This document shows, one piece after another, positions 9,070-15,759 of a DNA stretch of 64,000 bases (position 1 is its first letter; each line of letters opens with the position of its first letter). Below the pieces are notes generated by a model. That model saw only the letters and a program-made list of their open reading frames with translations, ran no database searches and had not been told where the DNA came from. The position numbers and the translations under genes were made by a program. The DNA is from UBA6176 sp032119375. GTDB taxonomy: Bacteria; Verrucomicrobiota; Verrucomicrobiia; Limisphaerales; UBA9464. The stretch is taken from contig CAYSGH010000016.1 in assembly GCA_964430505.1 (NCBI GenBank), positions 1-64,000 of the forward strand, written 5' to 3'.

Positions 9070-9777
9070 ATGAAGACATCGATGACGACGTTCCAAGGAG
9101 AGACGCAAGGCGTTGGGCAGGCGGCCGGCGGCGGCGACCGGGGCATCCCCCTGGGCTGGAAGCTGGCCTTCACGGCGTTCATGGCCGTGTGGGTGCCGGT
9201 GTACTGGACCCAGTATGGCCCCACGAACTTCCTCTATTTCTGCGACGTGGCCTTGTTCCTGACCCTGGCGGGGATGTGGCTGGAGAACCGGTTGCTGCTG
9301 TCGATGGCGGCGGTGGGAATCCTGCTGCCGCAGTTGTTCTGGTGCGCGGACTTCGTGGTGCAGGCGATGGGCGGGCGGCTCACGGGGATGACGGAGTACA
9401 TGTTCGATGCACGGCGGCCCCTGTTCCTCCGGGGCCTGTCGTTGTTCCACGGTTGGCTGCCGTTCCTGCTGCTGCTTGCGTTGCGGCGGCTGGGCTACGA
9501 CCGCCGGGCTCTTCCCGCGTGGACGGGGACCGCCTGGGCATTGTGCCTGGTGAGCTTCCTGCTGCTGCCCCCGGCCGGGCCGGAGCACGCGGGCAAGCTC
9601 ACGCCCAACAACGTGAACTACGTCTGGGGCTTCGACGACGCCCGCCCGCAGGCGTGGCTGCCGCCGGGGCTCTACCTGATGGCGTGGATGGGGTCGCTGG
9701 CGGGCTTGGTCTATGCGCCCACGCACCTGCTGTTGTCCCGCTGGAGCCATGCTCGTGGACGGTGCACCGGCGCGTGA
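9070..9777 (+). CDS. polytopic membrane protein of unknown function
   Basis: About 235 residues with roughly six hydrophobic segments (for example LAFTAFMAVWVPVYW, FCDVALFLTLAGMW, LLSMAAVGILLPQLFW, GWLPFLLLLAL, AWALCLVSFLLLPP and a last one near the C-terminus). Conserved-looking polar loops include YGPTNFLYFCD and LTPNNVNYVWGFDDARP. I recognise it only as a small integral membrane protein of the kind seen in Planctomycetes and Verrucomicrobia. It follows the ArsR-methyltransferase gene closely, so co-transcription is likely. Confidence 0.7.
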   Translation: MKTSMTTFQGETQGVGQAAGGGDRGIPLGWKLAFTAFMAVWVPVYWTQYGPTNFLYFCDVALFLTLAGMWLENRLLLSMAAVGILLPQLFWCADFVVQAMGGRLTGMTEYMFDARRPLFLRGLSLFHGWLPFLLLLALRRLGYDRRALPAWTGTAWALCLVSFLLLPPAGPEHAGKLTPNNVNYVWGFDDARPQAWLPPGLYLMAWMGSLAGLVYAPTHLLLSRWSHARGRCTGA

Positions 9778-9880
9778 GGTCGGCCGGGCTTCGCGCGGCG
9801 CACGCGTGGCATGGCGCTTGCTGGCTAACCGGCAGCCAATGAGAGACCAGCCCGCAGTCGGCATGGATGAACCGTGCCCG

Positions 9881-9893
9881 GCCAATAATTGGC
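9881..9893. promoter_or_regulatory. AT-rich palindrome upstream of the DUF3570 operon
   Basis: GCCAATAATTGGC is a perfect 13-base palindrome, an AT-rich island in very GC-rich DNA, 81 bases before the DUF3570 start. A second, weaker inverted repeat (TGGCT and AGCCA) lies about 50 bases further upstream. A candidate operator or promoter element; no regulator is identified. Confidence 0.35.
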
Positions 9894-9973
9894 TAGACGG
9901 TCGGGGCCGAAAGGACGGCACTGTTGGGGAGGGTTCGGCCGGCGCCGACCCCACCGCGAGCCACAAGATCCCC

Positions 9974-11266
9974 ATGGAAACACACGCGCGAGGCAGCCGT
10001 TGCCCCCTCCTCACCGGACCGGCCATTACCACGGCGCTGTGCCTGGCATTGCTGCTCCTGAAGCCACGCCGCGCCCTTGCGCAGGGCCGGGTCGAGTATC
10101 GCTACGAGGACTATCGCGAGGACGGCAACCGCATGGACGTCCAGACGCACACGGCGTGGTTCGAGTACGCGTTGCACGAGAAGGTCACCGCGCGCGGGTC
10201 GTTCACGCGCGACGCGCTGGCGGGGGCCACGCCCACCGGCGGCCCCGGTGAACCCGGTGGCCCCGGCTACGAGTGGGTCAACATGCGGGACTTGCGCAAC
10301 GCAGGCTTCGTCGAGGCGTCCATCCGGGCCGGGCGCACGCTGACGACCCCGCAGGTCGCCTACAGCGAGGAGAGCGACTACCAGTCCACGGGCCTGTCGT
10401 TGACGGAGACCATCGACTTCAACCAGCGCAACACCTCGTTGGTGCTCGGCGTGGCTCGGAACTCGGACTCCGTGAAGGGGCGCTTCCAGAGGACCTTCCG
10501 GCACAAGGGCACGTGGGACTGGCTCGTGGGCGTCAACCAGGTCCTAGGGCCCCGCACCTACGCCACCTTCAACGTCACGCTGGGCTACGCGGACGGATAC
10601 CTCAGCGACCCCTACAAGGGCGTGAACGTGTTCTTCGACCTGCCCGGCGACGTGTTCGACGCCAACCCATGGTACGCGGTGGACCCGGAGAAGCGGCCGT
10701 CCAGCAAGTTCAAGCAGGTGGCGTTCGCCAGCATCAACCACCTCGTGCCCGCCGTGAACGGCGCGGTCGATGCCAGCTATCGTTTCCACCACGACAACTG
10801 GGGCGTGATCGCCAACACCGTGCAGGTGGGCTGGGCGCAGAAGCTCGGCCAGCGCGTCACGGTCGCGCCCTTGTTCCGGTACCATCACCAGACGGCGGCG
10901 GACTTCTTCGTGGCGCGGGTGAACTCGGACCCCGCCTTCGCGGGGAGCCGCGTGGCCTTCGATTCCACCAACAACTTTGTCGGCCAGGAGGGCGTGGACC
11001 CGGGGTTCGACCTCGCCCTCGCGGACCCGGCCAACTACCAAATCGTCTCCATTCCGGCCTACCCGGACCATTACTCGGCGGATTACCGGCTGAGCGAGCT
11101 CCAGTCGTTCACCTTCGGCGTCAGCGTGGCCGTGCAAGTCCATGAACGCGCGACGTTGGTGCTGGGTTATCGGCGCTATGACATGCAGGGGCTCGACCCT
11201 CGCATCTCGGCGGCGACGTACCCGGACGCCCACATCTACAGCGTGGGCCTCAGCGCCACCTTCTAG
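9974..11266 (+). CDS. DUF3570 family outer-membrane beta-barrel protein
   Basis: About 430 residues. A signal peptide (ITTALCLALLLLKPRRALAQ) precedes alternating beta-strand sequence with aromatic girdles to the end, closing with YSVGLSATF, a C-terminal Phe as in outer-membrane barrels. The C-terminal YRLSELQSFTFGV and YRRYDMQGLDPR segments match what I know of DUF3570. Residues 80-86 read DALAGAT, close to the ApbE flavinylation consensus (D-x-x-S/T-G-A-T), placing a possible FMN-threonine at T86. The ATG at 9974 was chosen because it begins the signal peptide. First gene of a run with apbE (6 bases on), thioredoxin, DUF4266 and an Ig-like protein, an arrangement typical for this family. Confidence 0.8.
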   Translation: METHARGSRCPLLTGPAITTALCLALLLLKPRRALAQGRVEYRYEDYREDGNRMDVQTHTAWFEYALHEKVTARGSFTRDALAGATPTGGPGEPGGPGYEWVNMRDLRNAGFVEASIRAGRTLTTPQVAYSEESDYQSTGLSLTETIDFNQRNTSLVLGVARNSDSVKGRFQRTFRHKGTWDWLVGVNQVLGPRTYATFNVTLGYADGYLSDPYKGVNVFFDLPGDVFDANPWYAVDPEKRPSSKFKQVAFASINHLVPAVNGAVDASYRFHHDNWGVIANTVQVGWAQKLGQRVTVAPLFRYHHQTAADFFVARVNSDPAFAGSRVAFDSTNNFVGQEGVDPGFDLALADPANYQIVSIPAYPDHYSADYRLSELQSFTFGVSVAVQVHERATLVLGYRRYDMQGLDPRISAATYPDAHIYSVGLSATF

Positions 11267-11272
11267 GCCCGC

Positions 11273-12292
11273 ATGTCCCCTGCCCTTCCCAGCACGAGTC
11301 CCAGCCTCGGAGTTGCCCGGCCCGTCCCGGTGGACGCCGTGCGCACCCGGATTCTGGAGGGGGCGCGCCTGGGCAAAGGGCCCGGTTCCAACGAGTTGGC
11401 GTTCGCCGCCATGGGCACCCGTTGCCGGGTTTCGTTCGCCACGCCCTCGCCCGAGCCCGTGGCCCACGCCGTCATCGATTGGGTGGCCGCGTTCGAGGCA
11501 CGATACAGCCGGTACCTGCCGGAGAGTTGGGTCTCCCAGGTCAACGCGGAGGCCGGGGGACACTGGATGCCCATGGATGCGGAGGCGGAGGCCTTGATGC
11601 GCTTGTGCGGGCAGTTGGCCTACCTAACCCATGGGGCCTTGGATGCCACCGCGCTGCCCGTGGTCCAACTGTGGGATTGGAAGGTCGGCCGCGTGCCGTC
11701 CGATGCGGAGGTGGAGCACGCGCGGACGTTGGTGGGCTGGAAGAACGTCCAGTTCGCGCCGGGCAAGGTCCGGCTCCCCAAGCCCGGGATGGCGATCGAC
11801 CTCGGCGGCGTGGGCAAGGAATACGCCGTGGACCAAGTCATCCTCCTGCTGGCGCGGATGGGAGTCTCGTCGGCGTTGGTGGACTTTGGGGCGGACATCC
11901 GGGTGTTGGGCCTGCCGGCGGATGGGCGGCCAGCGTGGAAGATCGGGCTGGAGGACCCGCGCAAGCCGGGCACGCCGTGGACGCACGTGGTGGTTCGGGA
12001 CGGCGCGGTGGCGTCGTCGGGCGCCTACCTCCGCGGCTTTGAGTCCAGCGGCCGGCGATATGGCCACATCGTGGATCCGCGCACGGGACGGCCGTCGGCA
12101 AGCGACGTCTTGGCGGCGAGCGTGATGGCCCCGAGTTGCACGCAGGCGGGCATGTTGAGCACGGCGTTGTGCGTCCTGGGGTCGGACGCCGGGCGCCGCC
12201 TGCTGCTCGCCACTTCGGGGGTTGAGGGATGCATGGTTCTAGGCAATGGGTTCGTGGGCAGCGCAAGATTTCATGAATACGTCACGACGTAG
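11273..12292 (+). CDS. apbE: ApbE-like FAD:protein FMN transferase, atypical
   Basis: About 339 residues. ApbE transfers FMN from FAD to a Thr/Ser of target proteins. Visible family motifs: FAAMGTRCRVSF, RYSRYLPESWVSQVN, AIDLGGVGKEYAVD, DFGADIRVLG and SSGAYLRGFE followed by GHIVDPRTGRPS. Two oddities. No signal peptide or lipobox is visible although bacterial ApbE is usually exported. In the C-terminal metal motif, usually A-D-A-L-x-T, the sequence is CTQAGMLSTAL, so the expected Mg-binding Asp is G293 (T297 is kept). Starts 6 bases after DUF3570 and its end overlaps the thioredoxin gene by 20 bases, so translation is coupled. Activity is therefore inferred, not certain. Confidence 0.85.
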   Translation: MSPALPSTSPSLGVARPVPVDAVRTRILEGARLGKGPGSNELAFAAMGTRCRVSFATPSPEPVAHAVIDWVAAFEARYSRYLPESWVSQVNAEAGGHWMPMDAEAEALMRLCGQLAYLTHGALDATALPVVQLWDWKVGRVPSDAEVEHARTLVGWKNVQFAPGKVRLPKPGMAIDLGGVGKEYAVDQVILLLARMGVSSALVDFGADIRVLGLPADGRPAWKIGLEDPRKPGTPWTHVVVRDGAVASSGAYLRGFESSGRRYGHIVDPRTGRPSASDVLAASVMAPSCTQAGMLSTALCVLGSDAGRRLLLATSGVEGCMVLGNGFVGSARFHEYVTT

Positions 12293-12782
12293 CTTCGGGC
12301 TCCGGCTGCTGGCCGGGGCGTGGTGGGCGGCCTGGGCCCCGGCGTTTGCGGCGGGCCTGATCCAGGCCGGCGCGGACTTCCCGGACCTGTCCAAGGCCGG
12401 GCTGGAAGGCACGCTGCCGGACCTCAAGGGCAAGGTCGTGGTGGTGGACTTCTGGGCGAGCTGGTGCACGCCCTGCAAGAAGGCCATGCCCATGTACGCC
12501 GAACTGCACAAGGACTACGCGGGCAAGGACGTCGTCATCCTGGCCATCAGCCTCGACGAGGAGCGCAAGGCGTATGATGCGTTCCTCAAGAAGAACAGCC
12601 TCCCGTTCGCCGTCGCGCGCGACCCCAAGGGCAAGCTCGCCGAGACGGTGGGCGTGCAGGAGATGCCCACGTCGTTCGTCCTCGGCAAGGATGGCAAGGT
12701 GGCTTCCGTGCACAGCGGGTCGCTGGGCGACAAGGCCAAGGCGAAGCTTTCGGCGGAGATCGAGGGGTTGTTGAAGAAGTAG
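12273..12782 (+). CDS. TlpA-like thioredoxin-fold protein with twin-arginine signal
   Basis: A 169-residue exported thiol-disulfide oxidoreductase. The N-terminus NTSRRSFGLRLLAG with the following hydrophobic stretch ending AFAAG resembles a Tat signal. The mature part is a TlpA/ResA thioredoxin with the active site FWASWCTPCKKAMPMY and the cis-Pro segment QEMPTSFVLGKDGKV. Starts at the ATG at 12273 inside the apbE end; an in-frame ATG at 12246 would mask the signal. In this operon it could keep cysteines of the DUF4266 lipoprotein reduced or deliver reductant; that is inference. Confidence 0.85.
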   Translation: MNTSRRSFGLRLLAGAWWAAWAPAFAAGLIQAGADFPDLSKAGLEGTLPDLKGKVVVVDFWASWCTPCKKAMPMYAELHKDYAGKDVVILAISLDEERKAYDAFLKKNSLPFAVARDPKGKLAETVGVQEMPTSFVLGKDGKVASVHSGSLGDKAKAKLSAEIEGLLKK

Positions 12783-12793
12783 GCGGGGCGGCG

Positions 12794-12801
12794 AAGGAGG
12801 G
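12794..12801 (+). promoter_or_regulatory. strong Shine-Dalgarno of the DUF4266 gene
   Basis: AAGGAGGG lies four bases upstream of the ATG at 12806, one of the clearest ribosome binding sites in the window, suggesting that the small lipoprotein is made in larger amounts than its neighbours. Confidence 0.6.
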
Positions 12802-12805
12802 ATCA

Positions 12806-13039
12806 ATGAAGGCAAGACTCGTGGGTTGGGCGGGGAAATGGGCCGGGTTGTTGGCGCTGGCGGCCTGGGCTGCGGGGTGCCAGGCGGTGAAGCCATGGCA
12901 AAGGGGACAGTTGTCCAACCCATTGATCCAGCCTGATCGCGACCCGTTGGGGCTGGCCTTGGCGGAGCATGTGTTCTTCTCGCGGGAGGCCGCCATGGGC
13001 GGCCGCGGCGTGGGCGGCGGCGGTTGCGGGTGCAACTGA
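12806..13039 (+). CDS. DUF4266 small lipoprotein with C-terminal CGC tail
   Basis: A 77-residue protein. The lipobox LAAWAAGC makes it a lipoprotein of about 53 residues after cleavage at C24. Mature features: VKPWQRGQLSNPLIQPDRD, LALAEHVFFSREAAMGG, and an invariant-looking Gly-rich end GVGGGGCGCN. The two terminal Cys (CGC) could bind metal, form a disulfide or be modified. It is 23 bases downstream of the thioredoxin gene. DUF4266 genes are known to occur beside DUF3570 and ApbE genes; the molecular role is unknown. Confidence 0.85.
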   Translation: MKARLVGWAGKWAGLLALAAWAAGCQAVKPWQRGQLSNPLIQPDRDPLGLALAEHVFFSREAAMGGRGVGGGGCGCN

Positions 13040-13091
13040 GGGCTCGGGAAGGCGTCGGTTGAACAACGTGTTGGGAGACAAAGGACGGATC

Positions 13092-14279
13092 ATGAATGCA
13101 AAGAAATTGCCGGCATTGGTGGCGGCATTGTTCCTTCAGTTCGCGCCGCTGCTGCGGACGGTGGAGCCGGCGATGCTCGGCGTGTTGCAGCCCGTGTTCG
13201 TGTTGCTGCGCTGGGCCTCGGCGGCGGCCGCCGTCGCCGGCGGCGCACACGGCTTGTCCGGGGCAACCGGCCTTGCAACGTCTGCGGGAGTGCGCGGCAC
13301 CAACGGCGCAAGCCTCAGCTACCGCGTGCAGATCACCAGCGATGCCCACGGCACCGCAAAGTCCTACTCCGCCATCGGCTTGCCACCGGGCGTCTTGGTG
13401 GCCAGCTCCACGGGCGGCATCATTTCCGGAACGCCCTCGTCATCGGGAACCTTCGCCGCCCGCGTGACGGGATGGGAGTTTTCCAATCGAACGGGCGACT
13501 CCTACACCGCCACCGTCACGTTCACCATCGTGGATGGCGCCCCGGTGATCTCGGCGCAACCCGCTCCCGTCACCGTGACGGAGGGCGGCACGGCGACGTT
13601 CTCCGTCACGGCCACGGGTTCCGCGCTGACCTATCGTTGGCTGCGCGACGGCCTCGAGCTTTCCGGCGCGACCAACGCCAGCCTGACCTTGAACCCGGTG
13701 AAGCTGACGGATGCCGGCCAGTATCGGGTGCGCGTGCAGAACTCCGGAGGCTCCTTGTTGAGCGCCGAGGCTCTGCTGACCGTGAACCCGATCATCGTGC
13801 CGCCCGTGTTCTCAACCTCGCCTGTCGGGAAGACCGTCCATCCCGGCGAATCCCTGACACTGACGGCCGTTGCAATCGTGCCGACCCCGGGGGTGACGCC
13901 CACGTACTCGTGGACGCGGGAGGGCTCGCCCGTGGACGGCACCGGTGAAACCCTCGTGCTCAACGCAGTCACCGCGAGCCAAGCGGGCCAGTATCGCGCC
14001 ATTGCCACTGCCCATGGCCTCTCGTCCACGTCGGCTCCCGCCGCCGTCGTCGTGGTGGGCGACCTTCGCCTGTCGCCACCCAACCTTTTCGGCACCGTCG
14101 CCATGATGGGGACCGAAGCCATCCCGGGCAGGCGCTACATCCTCGAGCGTTCCGGCGACCCTGCCGCCACGACGTGGACCCTCGTCTCGGATCAGGTGTC
14201 GTCCGGCGGGTCCGTAAGTTGGTCCGACACGTCGCCGCCGCCCGACGCGGGTTTGTATCGGGTGCGGGTCCTCCCCTAG
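13092..14279 (+). CDS. membrane-anchored Ig-like protein with candidate FMN site
   Basis: About 395 residues. The N-terminus has two hydrophobic segments (PALVAALFLQFAPLL and MLGVLQPVFVLLRW, extending into AAAAVAGG) joined by a short loop, directly followed by HGLSGATGLATS (residues 53-64), very like the flavinylated SGAT motif of NqrC/RnfG-type proteins, with T59 the candidate. Then a putative Ig (He_PIG-like) domain, an I-set-like Ig domain (APVTVTEGGTATFSV to YRVRVQNSGG), a second Ig-like domain and a C-terminal module common in Verrucomicrobia (GRRYILERSGDPA to GLYRVRVLP). It lies 52 bases after the DUF4266 gene, last in the run. Function unknown. Confidence 0.7.
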   Translation: MNAKKLPALVAALFLQFAPLLRTVEPAMLGVLQPVFVLLRWASAAAAVAGGAHGLSGATGLATSAGVRGTNGASLSYRVQITSDAHGTAKSYSAIGLPPGVLVASSTGGIISGTPSSSGTFAARVTGWEFSNRTGDSYTATVTFTIVDGAPVISAQPAPVTVTEGGTATFSVTATGSALTYRWLRDGLELSGATNASLTLNPVKLTDAGQYRVRVQNSGGSLLSAEALLTVNPIIVPPVFSTSPVGKTVHPGESLTLTAVAIVPTPGVTPTYSWTREGSPVDGTGETLVLNAVTASQAGQYRAIATAHGLSSTSAPAAVVVVGDLRLSPPNLFGTVAMMGTEAIPGRRYILERSGDPAATTWTLVSDQVSSGGSVSWSDTSPPPDAGLYRVRVLP

Positions 14280-14347
14280 CCCGTAGCGCCGCTGGTTTTC
14301 GTGGCGGCCCGCGGACGGCCATCGCCGCCGCGCAGGACGACGAGCCT

Positions 14348-15694
14348 CTACACCTGCTCGAAGTAGCGGGCCTTCTCCCAGTCGGTCACGGCCGACCCGA
14401 ACGCGTCGCATTCCAGGCGTGCGTGGCGGACGAGGAACTCGACGACCGGATCCCCCAGGGTGCGCCGCGCGAGGCTGGATCCCTCGAGGAGCGACGCGGC
14501 CTCGGCGAGGCTCGACGGAAGGCGCGCGAGGGCGGGATCGACGTAGGCATTGCCCGGGTAGGGCGCGCCGCAGTCCAGGCCCTCCTCGATCCCGGCCATT
14601 CCGGCCGCAAGCATGGCGGCGAAGGCAAGGTACACGTTGGCGTCGGCGCCCGGCATGCGGTTCTCGATCCGGAACGACTTGCCGTGGCCCACGATGCGGA
14701 ACCCGCACGTGCGGTTGTCCGTGGACCAAGCCATGCGCGTGGGCGCCCAGCTTCCCGCCTGGTAGCGCTTGTAGCTGTTGATCGTCGGCGCAAAGAGCAG
14801 GCACAGCTCCGGGCAATACCGCAGCAACCCGCCGAGGAAGGCGCGGAACAAGGGCGAGCCCGCCCGGGCGGATTCGTCCCAGAAGGCCGGGCGCCCGTCC
14901 TTCCACAGGCTCATGTGCAGGTGGCAGGAGTTGCCGGCCTCGGAGGGCGCGTACTTGGCCATGAACGTGACGCTCTTGCCATGCTGGGAGGCGAGCTCGC
15001 GGACGCCCTGCTTGAAGAGGACGTGCATGTCGGACATGGCGAGCGGCTCGTCATGCGTGAAGTTGATCTCGTGCTGGCCCCGGCTCCACTCGCCCTTGCT
15101 GCTCTCCACCGGCACGCGCGCGACGGCCATTTGGTTGCGGATGGCGCGCATGAGCGGCTCGTCCCTGCCCGGCTGCATGAGGTGGTAGTCGATCCGGTAG
15201 TCGCTGGACGGACGCAGGTCCCGGTAACCGGCCGCGAAGGCCTCGTGGTAGGTCTGGTTGAACAGGTAGAACTCCAGTTCGCTGGCGCACTCGCAGTGCC
15301 ATCCGAGCGCCTTCAGGCGGTCGAGCTGGCGGCGGAGCACGGACCGGGGAGCCTCCGCCACGAGGGACCCGTCCTCGCGCACGTAGTCGCACAGGACCAG
15401 CGCCGTGCCCGGATGCCACGGGATCTCCCGGAGCGTGGACAGGTCGGGCTGCATGACGAAGTCGCCGAAGCCGGCATCCCAGTTTGCGACCTTGAACCCG
15501 TCCAGAGGGTCCATGTCCATGTTGACCGTCAGCAGGTAGTTGCAGCCGTGCGTCCCGTGCGACACCACGCTGTCCAAAAAGAACCCGGCGCGGAAACGCT
15601 TCCCAACCAGCCGTCCGAACGGGTCCGGGAACCCAACCATGACGGTGTCGATGCGGCCGTCGGCGACGGCCTTTGCGAGGGCTTCGAGATTCAT
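14348..15694 (-). CDS. glutamine synthetase family ligase (gamma-glutamylpolyamine synthetase-like)
   Basis: A 448-residue GS-fold ATP-dependent ligase. Beta-grasp N-terminus (MVGFPDPFGRLVGKRF), then catalytic-domain motifs CASELEFYLF (metal-binding Glu), GQHEINF, MAKYAPSEAGNSCHLHMSL and IENRMPGADANVYLAFAA. The sequence is nearer to PuuA/GlnA3-type enzymes that join glutamate to amines or polyamines than to the housekeeping GlnA, lacking the adenylylation-loop Tyr context I would expect. An aldehyde dehydrogenase gene lies 65 bases upstream on the same strand, consistent with gamma-glutamylated putrescine breakdown; PuuB and PuuD homologues are not in the window. Substrate uncertain. Confidence 0.85.
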   Translation of the reverse strand: MNLEALAKAVADGRIDTVMVGFPDPFGRLVGKRFRAGFFLDSVVSHGTHGCNYLLTVNMDMDPLDGFKVANWDAGFGDFVMQPDLSTLREIPWHPGTALVLCDYVREDGSLVAEAPRSVLRRQLDRLKALGWHCECASELEFYLFNQTYHEAFAAGYRDLRPSSDYRIDYHLMQPGRDEPLMRAIRNQMAVARVPVESSKGEWSRGQHEINFTHDEPLAMSDMHVLFKQGVRELASQHGKSVTFMAKYAPSEAGNSCHLHMSLWKDGRPAFWDESARAGSPLFRAFLGGLLRYCPELCLLFAPTINSYKRYQAGSWAPTRMAWSTDNRTCGFRIVGHGKSFRIENRMPGADANVYLAFAAMLAAGMAGIEEGLDCGAPYPGNAYVDPALARLPSSLAEAASLLEGSSLARRTLGDPVVEFLVRHARLECDAFGSAVTDWEKARYFEQV

Positions 15695-15759
15695 GCGGGG
15701 ATCCGTTCCTTGGGACTCGTCGTGAAGGGGTGGCGCGGCCGGTCGATGGCGTCGGGCCT

